IMG/VR virus record: IMGVR_UViG_3300025141_000029
Location: 1 to 64,000 of that record
Reading direction: 5' to 3' (one strand)
Length of the DNA: 64,000 nucleotides
DNA from: a virus
Translations under genes and position numbers: made by a program
The notes under the pieces: generated by a model
The model's database searches: none
The model's input: only the letters and a program-made list of their open reading frames with translations
Told to the model about the DNA's origin: nothing
Part shown: positions 26,486-36,125 of the stretch, piece after piece
Position numbering within the stretch: position 1 is the first letter of the stretch
Layout: each line of letters begins with the position of its first letter

Positions 26486-29400
26486 TCAACCTAATAATAC
26501 TAATTTATTTCTATTTAGCCTCAAGCTAAATCCCCAATCTTCACTAAAGCTTAGTTGGGCACCATAAGGGCGATTCAAATGAATTAAATCTCTGCGAGGA
26601 TCAACACCCCAAACTCTAATGGTATTAACAGTTGAAGTACTATCGATAACCTTCAATATCCAGTATGGCTTATCATTTTTCGTCTTCTTGGCAATTTTTT
26701 CACGCGGAATAAACCAGGCTGCTCCAAGTTCTGGATCCCAATCGCCGAGCGCTGGAACCTCATATCGTTGTATTGCCGCCTTGACATCTTTCGAGAGAAC
26801 AATGTCAAAAGGAAAAATTCCCGTCAAATCTGATATATTATTAATCTTTTCCTCTCGCGAGAATTCGCGCTCCTCGTGAAACTCCTGAATATTGTCTTGT
26901 AGTTTCTTTTTGTTCTTCGGACGATTTTGAACGCAGGCCATCCAAAAGTGTTTCATTCCCGTAAATGTATCGTCAACAATTTTATCCAGCGCGCCGGAAC
27001 GACATAATACATCTAATGCTTTCTTGTTCAATTTGGAATAAGTAACTCCTTCTTTAAATAATAGATCTTCAGCATTTTCAAATGGACGATTATTGACAAT
27101 CTGCTTAATAGCCGCAACGCCTAAGCCCTTGATAGAACTCAAAGGTTGAACTAAGGTTTTACCATCATCGCTAATCTCCCAAGAAATTCCCGCAGAAGTA
27201 TTAATATCAATATCTGTTACATTGAAACCATACTGTTGCGCTAGAGAAATAGCCAATTCTTTACGTGATTCTGGTTCTTTATCCAAGAAAGCCGCAACCC
27301 AACATTCTGGATAATAATTTAGAAGCCAGGCACATTGATAAGATAAGAGACTATAAGCAACAGCATGAGACTTGTTAAAGCCATACCCACTAAAATACTC
27401 AAAATTTCTCCAGAGTTTATCGGCGGTGGCTCGATCAATTGACTTAGCAGAGCATCCTTCAATAAATCTTTTTCTGATTTGTTCTTTTTCTTCATTTCCT
27501 TTACCTGTACCTTTTTTTGTCAAAAGCTTTCGAAGCTTGTTGCCCTCATCAAGGCTGATTCCGTTGCCAAGCTTGTGTGCTAACAGCGCAATCTGCTCTT
27601 GAAAAATAAGAAACCCGGCGGTCTCTTGTGTAACTTCTTTTACTAGATCATTTACATATTGGATCTCAGAAGGATTTCGCTTTGCCTTTACATATGATCG
27701 ATCGACGTTAGCACTCAGGGGCCCTGGACGATAAATGGAAGTAATAGCAGAAATATCAATGATACTAGTAGGTTTTGCCGACTTACAAAAGCGCTGTGCA
27801 CCCTCATTTGTAAACTGGAATATCCCAATAAATTTACCCTTTTGAAAGATATTCTTGTAGACTTTCTGGTCATTTAAGTCAATCTTATCTGGATGTAAAT
27901 ATGTATTATAATATTTCTTAATGTCTTGATAAGTTGGATTCTCAACTCCTTTGTGGCGACGAAGAATATGTCCGACGCAAGATTGAATCATCTCAAGTGT
28001 TGAAAGGCCAAGCAAATCAAATTTAATGAAGCCCATAGGCTCCAGATGTCTTACATGTTGGCCCTCGGCCCACGGAGTTTGAATAACGCCACCTCTATTG
28101 ATTAGAGGCATGTGCTTGTCCAAATCTTCTCCAATAACAACACCGCCGGCATGTCGACTAACAGAACGCACCTGTCCATATAGAGCCTCAATATGAGTCT
28201 TGATATGAGGATACTTCTCCAAAAAGACCTTCAAAGAATCAGAATATTTCATTAGCTCTTCAAAATCTGGAATATATAAACCAGCTTTAATACCTTTTGC
28301 TGCTTTTGCTTTTGGAGTAGCTTCTTTGGCCATTCGACCAGTTACAATGTTTACTTCTGTGAAATCGACTCCATAAAACTTTGATATATCTTTAATTAAA
28401 GATCTCAGCTGAAGCGTATTAAAATTTGAGATAGGCACAACGTTGGTGTCTCCCCATTCCTTTGCCAAAATCTCTTTCAGCCCAAAGGCGTCACTGACAT
28501 CATAATCAATATCTGGATAATCTGTTGCGTCCGAGCGCAGAAAACGGCTAAAGAGGAGGCCGTGCTTAATAGGATCGACCTGTGTAATACCTAGAACGTA
28601 AGCTACAAGTGAGCCGGCCGCTGATCCGCGACCAGGACCTGAGAGCATATTCTCGTTCGCTTTATCTGCTATTGCTTTCATCGTAAGAAAGTACTTTGAA
28701 AAACCACGGTCAATAATGACATCTAGTTCGTGCCGTAGTCTTCCTGTATATACTTCATCGCCATCCAAATCAAGATTACGTAGCGCTGTGACAGAGATTT
28801 TTAGGAGTGCCTCATCTGCAGTTGCGCCCTCCGGAACAACAAAGCTTGGGAGGCGAACTGTGTCATCAGGCATAAAATCCTCAATACGCTCATTAGCAAT
28901 GTAATGAGTTTTCACTAGAGAATCATAAATCAAATCATCATCATAAATTACCTGACACTCCTCTGAGTACTTCTTGTACGATTCCCACATTTGATCGCCA
29001 TTTTTTGGATAGAGTTCCATTCCCATTTCATCGACATCAATAGGAAGTTCCGATGTTAACCATTCTGGCTTCTTTGGCCTGTTGAGATAACCCAGGCGCC
29101 TGTATAACTCACGATCCTTCCAGGCATCGCGAGTTGGGTAGTGACTATCAGCAGTTGAAATAAGCTCAATTCCAAATTCATCATGCATCTGGATGACATA
29201 CTCATTTAAAGTATGTTGTTCTGGGACATTATTCCACTGTAGTTCCCCATACCAACGATCTCCAAAAATAGATTGCATTGTGCTGGTTGTTTCGCGCATT
29301 GCGCCTAGGATAGCATCAGGTCCACTATCACGGTTATCCCAATAATTACCAGCGTACACGCCGCCCAAACAAGCAGACGAAGCGATAATTCCTTCATTAT

Positions 29401-29920
29401 ATTTCTCCAATAATTCATAATCAACACGAGGGTAACGATAAAAATGATCTCCCTGATGAGTTTCAGATACAATCTTAAAAATATTGTTGAGGCCGGTTTG
29501 ATTCTGTGCTAACAGCACTAAATGCCGGCGGGCCTTAATTAAATTACTCTTTTGTTTTGAGGCATTTTCATCTTCTGTTACCAGGCGGCCGTCATCTTTT
29601 TCAAGACCTTTCGCTGTCTTTTTATCGGTTTTAGCTTCTTCATAGGCCTCTTTCCATTTTGTGATAGAAGGCACAAAGTAGGCTTCAACACCAAAAATCG
29701 GTTTAAACTCTTTGCCTTCCGACTTCATCTTCTTGGCGTGTAAAACCTGATAGGATGTACCGTTCATGTTTCCGTGATCTGTTAACGCTAAAGCATTCGT
29801 ACCATTTTGATATGCAAAATCCATATGATCTTGCGGATATCCAAATCCATCAAATGGAGAGCCCACAACACTATGTGCATGTAGGCCTACAAAAGGAATG
29901 CTTGATTTTATTCGTTCCAT
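26486..29920 (-). CDS. dnaE: DNA polymerase III alpha subunit (DnaE, family C)
   Basis: 1144 residues, close to the bacterial length. N-terminal PHP domain (FVGLHAHSVVGSPFDGFGYP, then ALALTDHGNMNGT). GPGRGSAAGSLVAYVLGIT precedes the catalytic acidic pair PDIDYD near residue 470; the helical fingers include YRPGPLSANVDRSYVKAKRN and GYGFNKSHAVAYSLLSYQCA near 850. The C-terminal OB/tau-binding part is short. It has its own sigma70-like promoter (29941). The window also holds a family A polymerase, so this phage carries two replicative-type polymerases. Confidence 0.95.
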   Translation of the reverse strand: MERIKSSIPFVGLHAHSVVGSPFDGFGYPQDHMDFAYQNGTNALALTDHGNMNGTSYQVLHAKKMKSEGKEFKPIFGVEAYFVPSITKWKEAYEEAKTDKKTAKGLEKDDGRLVTEDENASKQKSNLIKARRHLVLLAQNQTGLNNIFKIVSETHQGDHFYRYPRVDYELLEKYNEGIIASSACLGGVYAGNYWDNRDSGPDAILGAMRETTSTMQSIFGDRWYGELQWNNVPEQHTLNEYVIQMHDEFGIELISTADSHYPTRDAWKDRELYRRLGYLNRPKKPEWLTSELPIDVDEMGMELYPKNGDQMWESYKKYSEECQVIYDDDLIYDSLVKTHYIANERIEDFMPDDTVRLPSFVVPEGATADEALLKISVTALRNLDLDGDEVYTGRLRHELDVIIDRGFSKYFLTMKAIADKANENMLSGPGRGSAAGSLVAYVLGITQVDPIKHGLLFSRFLRSDATDYPDIDYDVSDAFGLKEILAKEWGDTNVVPISNFNTLQLRSLIKDISKFYGVDFTEVNIVTGRMAKEATPKAKAAKGIKAGLYIPDFEELMKYSDSLKVFLEKYPHIKTHIEALYGQVRSVSRHAGGVVIGEDLDKHMPLINRGGVIQTPWAEGQHVRHLEPMGFIKFDLLGLSTLEMIQSCVGHILRRHKGVENPTYQDIKKYYNTYLHPDKIDLNDQKVYKNIFQKGKFIGIFQFTNEGAQRFCKSAKPTSIIDISAITSIYRPGPLSANVDRSYVKAKRNPSEIQYVNDLVKEVTQETAGFLIFQEQIALLAHKLGNGISLDEGNKLRKLLTKKGTGKGNEEKEQIRKRFIEGCSAKSIDRATADKLWRNFEYFSGYGFNKSHAVAYSLLSYQCAWLLNYYPECWVAAFLDKEPESRKELAISLAQQYGFNVTDIDINTSAGISWEISDDGKTLVQPLSSIKGLGVAAIKQIVNNRPFENAEDLLFKEGVTYSKLNKKALDVLCRSGALDKIVDDTFTGMKHFWMACVQNRPKNKKKLQDNIQEFHEEREFSREEKINNISDLTGIFPFDIVLSKDVKAAIQRYEVPALGDWDPELGAAWFIPREKIAKKTKNDKPYWILKVIDSTSTVNTIRVWGVDPRRDLIHLNRPYGAQLSFSEDWGFSLRLNRNKLVLLG

Positions 29921-29940
29921 AATACCCTCTCTGTTTCTAT

Positions 29941-29968
29941 ATTATAATAATGAAAAACTAAGAGTAAA
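29941..29968 (-). promoter_or_regulatory. Sigma70-like promoter of dnaE
   Basis: TTTACT, 16 bases, TATAAT on the minus strand; the -35 lies in the last codons of the cysteine synthase gene. Confidence 0.7.
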
Positions 29969-30818
29969 GAGATAAATATCTTTCACCGCGATCATGAAGA
30001 AAGGTGATAATCGCTCCGGTACCTTTGTGAGTTTTAGCACACTGTTCAGCCGCCAAGATATTAGCACCGGAGCTAATGCCAACCAATAAGCCATTTGAGG
30101 ACAATTCTCTAGCCTTCTTCATCGCGTCGTCGGTCTTAATATAAACAATTTCATCAATAAAATCAGGATCTACTAGATAATCTCCGCCGTCTCCAATGCC
30201 CTGTATACCATGATTTAAGGCATCTTCGGCCGGCTTGACCTGTATGATCCTGAGATCTTTATTAATTCGCTTAAGGGCCCTTCCCACGCCCATTATGGTG
30301 CCTCCAGTTCCTGCACCGCAAATCAATACTTCTGGCTCTCTCTGGCGGTCGATAAAAACCTGTCTTATAATTTCACGAGCAGTTGTTTTTTCGTGACATT
30401 CGATGTTTAGTGGGTTCTCAAATTGATTTAGAGACCACCAATTGTTATTCTCTTGAACGGATCGATCCCTCAACGCAATTGCGCCTGGAAAATCATTAGG
30501 ACCAACTTCAATGATTTCTGCTCCATACAATCTCATGAGCTGTTTCCGCTCTGCAGACATGTTGGAGGGCATTATGATTTTTACTTTGTAGCCTTTTATA
30601 GCACCAAGCATAGCGAGAGCAATACCAGTGTTGCCGCTCGTTGCTTCAACCAAAACAGTGTTTTCATTAATTAAACCTTCTTTCTCGGCTTGAGATATTA
30701 TATATAGTACAATACGATCTTTAATACTTCCTGACAAATTAAAAGTTTCCAACTTAGCAAAAATATTAGACTTTAATTCAACTATTGGTGTGTTACCAAT
30801 AAGATCTTCAATGTTCAT
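29958..30818 (-). CDS. cysK: Cysteine synthase (O-acetylserine sulfhydrylase)
   Basis: 286 residues, fold type II PLP enzyme. Visible: GNTPIVEL, FNLSGSIKDRIV with the PLP-binding Lys, EATSGNTGIALAM, CGAGTGGTIMGVGRALK phosphate-binding loop, GISSGANI, and DRGERYLSLYS at the end as in CysK/CysM. It makes cysteine from O-acetylserine (or phosphoserine) and sulfide. It is a metabolic gene rarely seen in phages, here co-directional with nucleotide and replication genes. Confidence 0.92.
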   Translation of the reverse strand: MNIEDLIGNTPIVELKSNIFAKLETFNLSGSIKDRIVLYIISQAEKEGLINENTVLVEATSGNTGIALAMLGAIKGYKVKIIMPSNMSAERKQLMRLYGAEIIEVGPNDFPGAIALRDRSVQENNNWWSLNQFENPLNIECHEKTTAREIIRQVFIDRQREPEVLICGAGTGGTIMGVGRALKRINKDLRIIQVKPAEDALNHGIQGIGDGGDYLVDPDFIDEIVYIKTDDAMKKARELSSNGLLVGISSGANILAAEQCAKTHKGTGAIITFLHDRGERYLSLYS

Positions 30819-30827
30819 TTGGCCTCT

Positions 30828-31694
30828 TTAATCATCGACTCCAACAGGATTAATCTGGTTAGCTTTCAAAAGACTTCGTGGAATAGGATATTGCACTTTT
30901 CCTTCCGAAGATATATAGTCAGAATATAAATCCCAAGTATCTATTCTATGATATTTTTCGAGATCAAGATACACAACGTTGTCTGTGTCGATTGTATTAA
31001 AAATTTGATCTAAAGTAAAAAATCTATATGAATATCTTTCTTTTAAAGATAATTTTTCCCTTTGTTCATTTTTAAACAACCCAGTTGATTTTTCTCTTAC
31101 CTCGTCGATAAATTGCTGTAAATCTGATTGATTAAATGTGAACCCCAAGTATTCTCCATCCATAATAGTTTTATCACCGTAGCGATATAAAACTTTTTTA
31201 TTTTGTTTTGTAGATATTTTATCGCGGTGGGGACGAGGGAACCAATGCGGATATACGCCATAGGGAAAAGCCACATAAAATCGATGTGGTGTGAGCCAAG
31301 TACTTATTGCTCGACTTATCTTATCTGCTGTCTTGGCACCATATAAAATTGACCACCCATAACAATCTCTCTTGTTTTTATCTCTTGGGTGAATTGGAAC
31401 ATATTGAATTGGAATAAATTTCTTTTTTTTACTTTTTTCTCTATCAAAATGTCTGTAAACCCAAACAGGATCATTCACATATTCGCCTAGGCGATATCTT
31501 ATAAGCGGCTGCATATCATCATCACAAACAATCCAAATTGTCTCACAGCCGGCATATGCACACTCTAAAACAGCGCGCTCAATAGCAAGATAATCTTTCG
31601 CTATGGGCATCATACAATCATGCCATGGAAAATTAAAATCTAATTTTGGGCCGGCAACAGGAATAATACCAGCAAGATGAAATCCTGCACTCAT
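30828..31694 (-). CDS. Nucleotidyltransferase-like (GT-A fold) protein
   Basis: 288 residues. The start AGIIPVAGPKLDFNFPWHDC then MPIAKDYLAIERAVLECAYA and GCETIWIVCDDDMQPLIRYR follow the pattern of sugar-nucleotide transferases (glycine-rich N-terminal loop, then a D-D-D strand end). Similar proteins are known from marine phages without assigned function. It overlaps the next gene by ATGA. Confidence 0.7.
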   Translation of the reverse strand: MSAGFHLAGIIPVAGPKLDFNFPWHDCMMPIAKDYLAIERAVLECAYAGCETIWIVCDDDMQPLIRYRLGEYVNDPVWVYRHFDREKSKKKKFIPIQYVPIHPRDKNKRDCYGWSILYGAKTADKISRAISTWLTPHRFYVAFPYGVYPHWFPRPHRDKISTKQNKKVLYRYGDKTIMDGEYLGFTFNQSDLQQFIDEVREKSTGLFKNEQREKLSLKERYSYRFFTLDQIFNTIDTDNVVYLDLEKYHRIDTWDLYSDYISSEGKVQYPIPRSLLKANQINPVGVDD

Positions 31695-32413
31695 CTAAAC
31701 TCCCTGGTATCTAATATATAATTATCTCTTTTTTGTGTAATTTCTTCTTTAATTTTAAAGACTTGTCGCTCAATTAGTTCCATTTTAATTGGATACCAAT
31801 AAGTTTTCGTATGTTTTGTTCCCAAAATGCCCACTTCTTTCATTGTTGAAATAGTTTTTAGGCGCGCCATTGTTGAAGTATAATCAACATGATTCAGGTT
31901 TTCTTGTGAAATAAAAGATTGCGAAACACAATCTTTATACTTTGGCAAAGTAATTTTAGGAAAAAAATAGATCTTATTCACAAAGTCATCGTCAGTTTCT
32001 AATAACAAATGGTCATGGTTCGTACCTGATGTAACCCGAAACCAATCACACACACAATAGTTTTTAATGTTAATTCTAGAAAATGGAAAATTTTCGATAT
32101 TATCCTCATCAAAGAATTTGATATTTTTATAATTAACGACATATTTTCTAATTCCACAGAATACTTCTATTTCATTTTGGTTAATGCGAATAGAAGAAAT
32201 CTTATCTCCGAAAGGAACTAGGCCTCGCAAAGATAAATCAGAAACAATTTCTTGCCACTTTTCATGCTCAAGATCACCAGAATTAAGCTTCTTAAACTTA
32301 AAAAAGGCCGGCTCTTTGTTAAAAAGAACTGGCCAATTCATTTCTTGGGCCCACTTGACAGCAGATAGCGTAGTGCCTATTACTACGTTATCCCACACAA
32401 ATTCAGCAGCCAT
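31691..32413 (-). CDS. Hypothetical protein
   Basis: 240 residues from MAAEFVWDNVVIGTTLSAVK, whose hydrophobic strand plus VIGTTLSA might be a nucleotide-binding turn; a longer frame upstream lies in the muramidase gene. Otherwise strand-rich with no known motif. Its fixed position next to the GT-A-like gene suggests they work together. Confidence 0.65.
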   Translation of the reverse strand: MAAEFVWDNVVIGTTLSAVKWAQEMNWPVLFNKEPAFFKFKKLNSGDLEHEKWQEIVSDLSLRGLVPFGDKISSIRINQNEIEVFCGIRKYVVNYKNIKFFDEDNIENFPFSRINIKNYCVCDWFRVTSGTNHDHLLLETDDDFVNKIYFFPKITLPKYKDCVSQSFISQENLNHVDYTSTMARLKTISTMKEVGILGTKHTKTYWYPIKMELIERQVFKIKEEITQKRDNYILDTREFR

Positions 32414-32996
32414 TCGCCCTTTTAATTTTAATATTTTTGTACCAACGCTTAAGTATACGTAGATGATTGGGTGCTTGGCGACATCGACCACCTATTTTTT
32501 TAGAGCGTATACCAGTCACCCAGGCAGCTACCCAAATCTTAGCATCTGTTTTATAGCCACACTTGCGTTTAATTTTGGGTATTTGTTTTACAATATGTCC
32601 CATCCAGGCCCGGGCGGCTGCTCTTGGATCTGTTCTGTCTAATCCAGGATACATTTTTTTATAAATTGGCCACATCTGTAATATGCCAATGGCCATTGGT
32701 GTTTTTTTGTTTTTACTAAACTTTCTATCGCCCCTGGCTTTAGGATTATATGCGCTTTCCTGGCAGGCAGCTGCCAATATCATTCCTCTAAGTTCGGGGG
32801 GTACGCCAAATTCTTTTTCAATTTCAATTAATTCTCGTAATAATTTAATATCAACCTTTCCCGGATTGACACCCCGACAATTATGAATTGCTTCCTGAAG
32901 AACCTCATCATATGTTGGATATTCAACATTATATGTTTCTAAATAAGTCTCTGATGGAGGTATTGTAGCCAATACCAATAATAGTAAATAAGTCAT
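32403..32996 (-). CDS. Secreted lytic transglycosylase/lysozyme-like protein
   Basis: 197 residues. Hydrophobic leader MTYLLLLVLATIPPSETYL, then GVPPELRGMILAAACQESAY with the candidate catalytic Glu in CQES, and PMAIGILQMWPIYKK matching the G-x-x-Q-(I/M) turn of SLT lysozymes. The C-terminal part is basic with several cysteines. A second cell-wall enzyme beside the amidase; the leader implies export. Confidence 0.8.
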   Translation of the reverse strand: MTYLLLLVLATIPPSETYLETYNVEYPTYDEVLQEAIHNCRGVNPGKVDIKLLRELIEIEKEFGVPPELRGMILAAACQESAYNPKARGDRKFSKNKKTPMAIGILQMWPIYKKMYPGLDRTDPRAAARAWMGHIVKQIPKIKRKCGYKTDAKIWVAAWVTGIRSKKIGGRCRQAPNHLRILKRWYKNIKIKRANGC

Positions 32997-33694
32997 TTTA
33001 TTTTAATCTCCCTGTAGGCACTCACGGCGCATGGCCACAAATCAGTGACCATCTCTAGTAGTGCTGTGGCAACTTTTTGAATTTCCCACTGAGCGCCTTC
33101 GTGTGTTCTTAAGTCTATAAATTTAAATAGATTATTTAAATTACAAGTACCATAATATTCTGTATATAAGTTCTGTGGTAATACACCGCGAGCCTGTTCG
33201 CGGCAGATACCATTTTTAATAAGTTTGTTGTAAAGTTTCAACGATTTTTTGTGGTGACTCATCACTAGATATGATGCCAAACTTCCCCCGCAAATATCTT
33301 CAGGATCTATCATCGGATTCTGAATATCATCCTGGTTGCTGGCTTGCCTGTTTGACTGATGCTGTGTTCTGAACGCTTTTGGCTCGTAAAAACGAATATC
33401 TACATCGGTATAGCGACGGCTAATTTCATTATAGGACCAAGTCCTGTGGCGATGATGCTGGCTGCGGATAAACAAAGGTACCACAAACCTAAATGTAGCA
33501 ATGTTGTGTTCAAAGGTTGATGTATGTTTATGTTTAACCAAGTAGTTAATGAGTTTTTTGTCTTTTTCGTCAAGTTCATCTTTATGTTTTCCAAAGGAAA
33601 CGCGAGCAGAATTGACAATCGTAAGGTCAGAACCCATATGATCAACTAATTCTACTGCGCCTATTCCATCTCCGTAAAGTTCAATTCGTTTCAT
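32993..33694 (-). CDS. thyX: FAD-dependent thymidylate synthase
   Basis: 233 residues from MKRIELYGDGIGAVELVDHM. The ThyX signature R-H-R-x7-S is present in HHRHRTWSYNEISRRY. Other family features: TSTFEHNIATFRFVVPLFIR and RGVLPQNLYTEYYGTCNL. It methylates dUMP to dTMP using FADH2 and methylene-tetrahydrofolate. Overlaps the GroES-like gene by 14 bases. Confidence 0.95.
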   Translation of the reverse strand: MKRIELYGDGIGAVELVDHMGSDLTIVNSARVSFGKHKDELDEKDKKLINYLVKHKHTSTFEHNIATFRFVVPLFIRSQHHRHRTWSYNEISRRYTDVDIRFYEPKAFRTQHQSNRQASNQDDIQNPMIDPEDICGGSLASYLVMSHHKKSLKLYNKLIKNGICREQARGVLPQNLYTEYYGTCNLNNLFKFIDLRTHEGAQWEIQKVATALLEMVTDLWPCAVSAYREIKIK

Positions 33695-33959
33695 GAATAA
33701 TACCAAGTACATAGTTCTCTAAAAGAAGAAAAGACTCTTTTCCACCAAGAGCTACATTCTCAGTCATGCTTATTGAATATACTACAGTATCTCCTTCGCA
33801 AACATCAATATTACAATCTTTTGCTTTGCTGATTACAAGGGCGATTCCAAATGGATTTTGTTTCTTATAATCATCCGGCAATAAAATAGATGATTCTTCT
33901 AGTTCATCTTCTTCTAGGGGCTCAATTAGGAGATATCTGTTACAGGGTCTCAGCAGCAT
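33681..33959 (-). CDS. groES: GroES-like co-chaperonin
   Basis: 92 residues. LLRPCNRYLLIEPLEEDELE matches the GroES start (LRPLxDRVLV), followed by the mobile-loop region SSILLPDDYKKQNPFGIALV, GDTVVYS and the typical end FLLLENYVLGII. It should cap the phage GroEL (17524-19107), although the two genes are 14.6 kb apart. Confidence 0.87.
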   Translation of the reverse strand: MLLRPCNRYLLIEPLEEDELEESSILLPDDYKKQNPFGIALVISKAKDCNIDVCEGDTVVYSISMTENVALGGKESFLLLENYVLGIIHETN

Positions 33960-33967
33960 TCTTTCTC

Positions 33968-34207
33968 CTAACTAATCTTTTTTTGTAGCTTGTCAAAAAT
34001 TTCGGTAAAATCATCAATATTTTCACCCTTCTTTAGCATTCGATAGGCGCGCAGACCCTGACTAATCTCTTGTTTTGATAGCCAGCCGTTCTCAACATAG
34101 TTCTTCTTAAGGTCCTTTTTGTGTTCCTTATAGGGCTCCATTTCCAGCTCGACGGCCTGAAAAGCCTTAAAATACTCAACCAAATAATCATTTGTTTCAT
34201 CAGACAT
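33968..34207 (-). CDS. Hypothetical protein conserved in T4-like marine phages
   Basis: 79 residues, all-helical (MSDETNDYLVEYFKAFQAVE, MEPYKEHKKDLKKNYVENGW, LSKQEISQGLRAYRMLKKGE). First gene behind the promoter at 34234. Function unknown. Confidence 0.65.
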   Translation of the reverse strand: MSDETNDYLVEYFKAFQAVELEMEPYKEHKKDLKKNYVENGWLSKQEISQGLRAYRMLKKGENIDDFTEIFDKLQKKIS

Positions 34208-34233
34208 ATCTTCCTCCTTGATGTCTCGACTAT

Positions 34234-34261
34234 ATTATACGTACTATTTTTATGAAGTCAA
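34234..34261 (-). promoter_or_regulatory. Sigma70-like promoter of the groES/thyX operon
   Basis: TTGACT, 16 bases, TATAAT on the minus strand: the best match to consensus in the window. It starts just after the stop of the ribonucleotide reductase gene. Confidence 0.82.
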
Positions 34262-34268
34262 TACTTTT

Positions 34269-36125
34269 CTACATTATTTCGCAAGAACCACCAGAACAAG
34301 CTAATTCACCCTGCAGGTCAGTATTATCCTCAAGCTCAACGACTTGGGTTAAATCAATATCTTCCAAAGAATCATATAACACTTGGTATTTTTCTTTCGA
34401 ACACTCTTCAAATGGCGGTTGTACATAAGTGTGCTCTTCATAAGGTAACACCGAGAGACCGTTATAATAATCTCGATTTTCCCACATCCAATCGCCCACA
34501 TCAACCCATTCATCATTTCTTATTGAAAGGGTAGCAGAAATATTATGAGTATTTTGGCCACGTCGGGTGCCCGGGCGCACCCATTCATTCGTAACATATT
34601 TAATTCTCTTAAGAAGTTGGAGGGCGCTCTCTTTACGCGTGACTGCATTTTCAGGTGCCTTCTGAGGAACTGTGATAACCGCAGTATCGTGAGGCCTGAA
34701 ATATTCATCCTCTATCAACTCAGGGTGATGAATTAATAAGTGTGTATAGATTGATTCATTTTTTGCGACACGAATTCTTCGTAAATAATATTCGCTGTGC
34801 CACGGATGAATTCCACTGGAAGTTCCAAGAGCCAAAGAAGTTGTTCCGGCCGGCTTTACAGTTGTACAACGGGCCGCGCTTTTAATTCCGATCAACTTAG
34901 CAACTCTTGCATTTTCTCTTTTAACAACCGTTGCCGCCTTTTTCATATCAAGTTCTACAGCTTTTCCAGAGGCAATGCCAGTCATCGAAACACCAATGAG
35001 AGCCTCTTTTTCAGTTTGTTTCTGCCATATATCGCGAAGATAATGAAAATCTGTATACCCAGCCTGAAGAGTTCCAATTAAGGCAGCTGCTTTGGCCCTA
35101 TCTTCATATTCTTTTTGGGTCTCAAGATCCGAAGTATTCACCTCCGTTAAATTACAGAACTGATAGGGGCGCAAAGCTATTTCACAGCAAGGATTGGTAC
35201 CCCAATCTTTATCGTTGGAAAAATAAAAACCGGGTTCCCCGCAGCCACTGGCTTTTACTCGATCCCAAAGATCTATAAAATATTCTTTTGTAATTCTATG
35301 TCTGAGGAGAACTACTGAATTGTTGGCTCTCCCTCTTTGTGGGTTTTTTTCCCACCAGTTTCCGGTTTTGGCGGCGAGCATTTCATCATCATCAGCCGAA
35401 AAAAGTGATATAAGAGCAGCACGACGAATCCCCCCGGCAAGAACAGCATCAGCAATGTGACAAACAATATCGTGAACTTCAATAGGACGTAATTTATCAC
35501 CAGTCTCCTTTTCGGCTAGAATACCTTCAATTTTGACAAGACATTCGCGCAAAGGTTGCGGGCCAGGTGCCTTGCCGCCACTAGTAACTAGTGAGGCGCC
35601 CTTCGGACGGATATCAGAAAAATCAAATCTTAGCGGGGTACCTCCAAAAAAATAACTTTTTATTAAAGTCTTGATAGCATCGGCCCAGCCCTCAATTGAA
35701 TCGCCAATCAAATACCGTTTTGTTCTTTTCGATACAGGTTTTTGTATTTCAGGAAGCTTCTCAATATGGTGCTTTTGTACACTAAATCCAACACCAGTTC
35801 CCCCAAGTAAGAGAAACATTGTTTCACTGAAAGATAACCAATTATCAACAGGAAGGTAGGCACAATTATAAATACGGTTAGGAGCCACCTCGATAGGTTT
35901 ACCGCCAAATTGCATAGAGCGCATAGAAGGGAGGACTTTTTTGTTATAGACATATTCATAAGCATTTTTAATCTCCTCTTTGAGTTGAGGGTATTTCTTA
36001 AGGTGCATATTTTTATTTCGTGTAACTAGTTCTTTCCAGGTCTCACGACGATTTTTCTTCTTTAAATAACGCGCATATTTCATGTAAATTGTAATATCTG
36101 ATAAAATTTTTGATGATAGCTCCAT
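34269..36125 (-). CDS. nrdJ: Ribonucleotide reductase, class II (B12-dependent)
   Basis: 618 residues. Features: MQFGGKPIEVAPNRIYNCAY, LLLGGTGVGFSVQKHHIEKL, RPKGASLVTSGGKAPGPQPL, NPCCEIALRPYQFCNLTEVN with the catalytic Cys, CTTVKPAGTTSLALGTSSG, and the C-terminal redox pair CSGGSC. Monomeric adenosylcobalamin-dependent type, so the host must supply B12. Gives dNTPs or dNDPs independent of oxygen. Shares one base with the helicase gene. Confidence 0.93.
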   Translation of the reverse strand: MELSSKILSDITIYMKYARYLKKKNRRETWKELVTRNKNMHLKKYPQLKEEIKNAYEYVYNKKVLPSMRSMQFGGKPIEVAPNRIYNCAYLPVDNWLSFSETMFLLLGGTGVGFSVQKHHIEKLPEIQKPVSKRTKRYLIGDSIEGWADAIKTLIKSYFFGGTPLRFDFSDIRPKGASLVTSGGKAPGPQPLRECLVKIEGILAEKETGDKLRPIEVHDIVCHIADAVLAGGIRRAALISLFSADDDEMLAAKTGNWWEKNPQRGRANNSVVLLRHRITKEYFIDLWDRVKASGCGEPGFYFSNDKDWGTNPCCEIALRPYQFCNLTEVNTSDLETQKEYEDRAKAAALIGTLQAGYTDFHYLRDIWQKQTEKEALIGVSMTGIASGKAVELDMKKAATVVKRENARVAKLIGIKSAARCTTVKPAGTTSLALGTSSGIHPWHSEYYLRRIRVAKNESIYTHLLIHHPELIEDEYFRPHDTAVITVPQKAPENAVTRKESALQLLKRIKYVTNEWVRPGTRRGQNTHNISATLSIRNDEWVDVGDWMWENRDYYNGLSVLPYEEHTYVQPPFEECSKEKYQVLYDSLEDIDLTQVVELEDNTDLQGELACSGGSCEIM

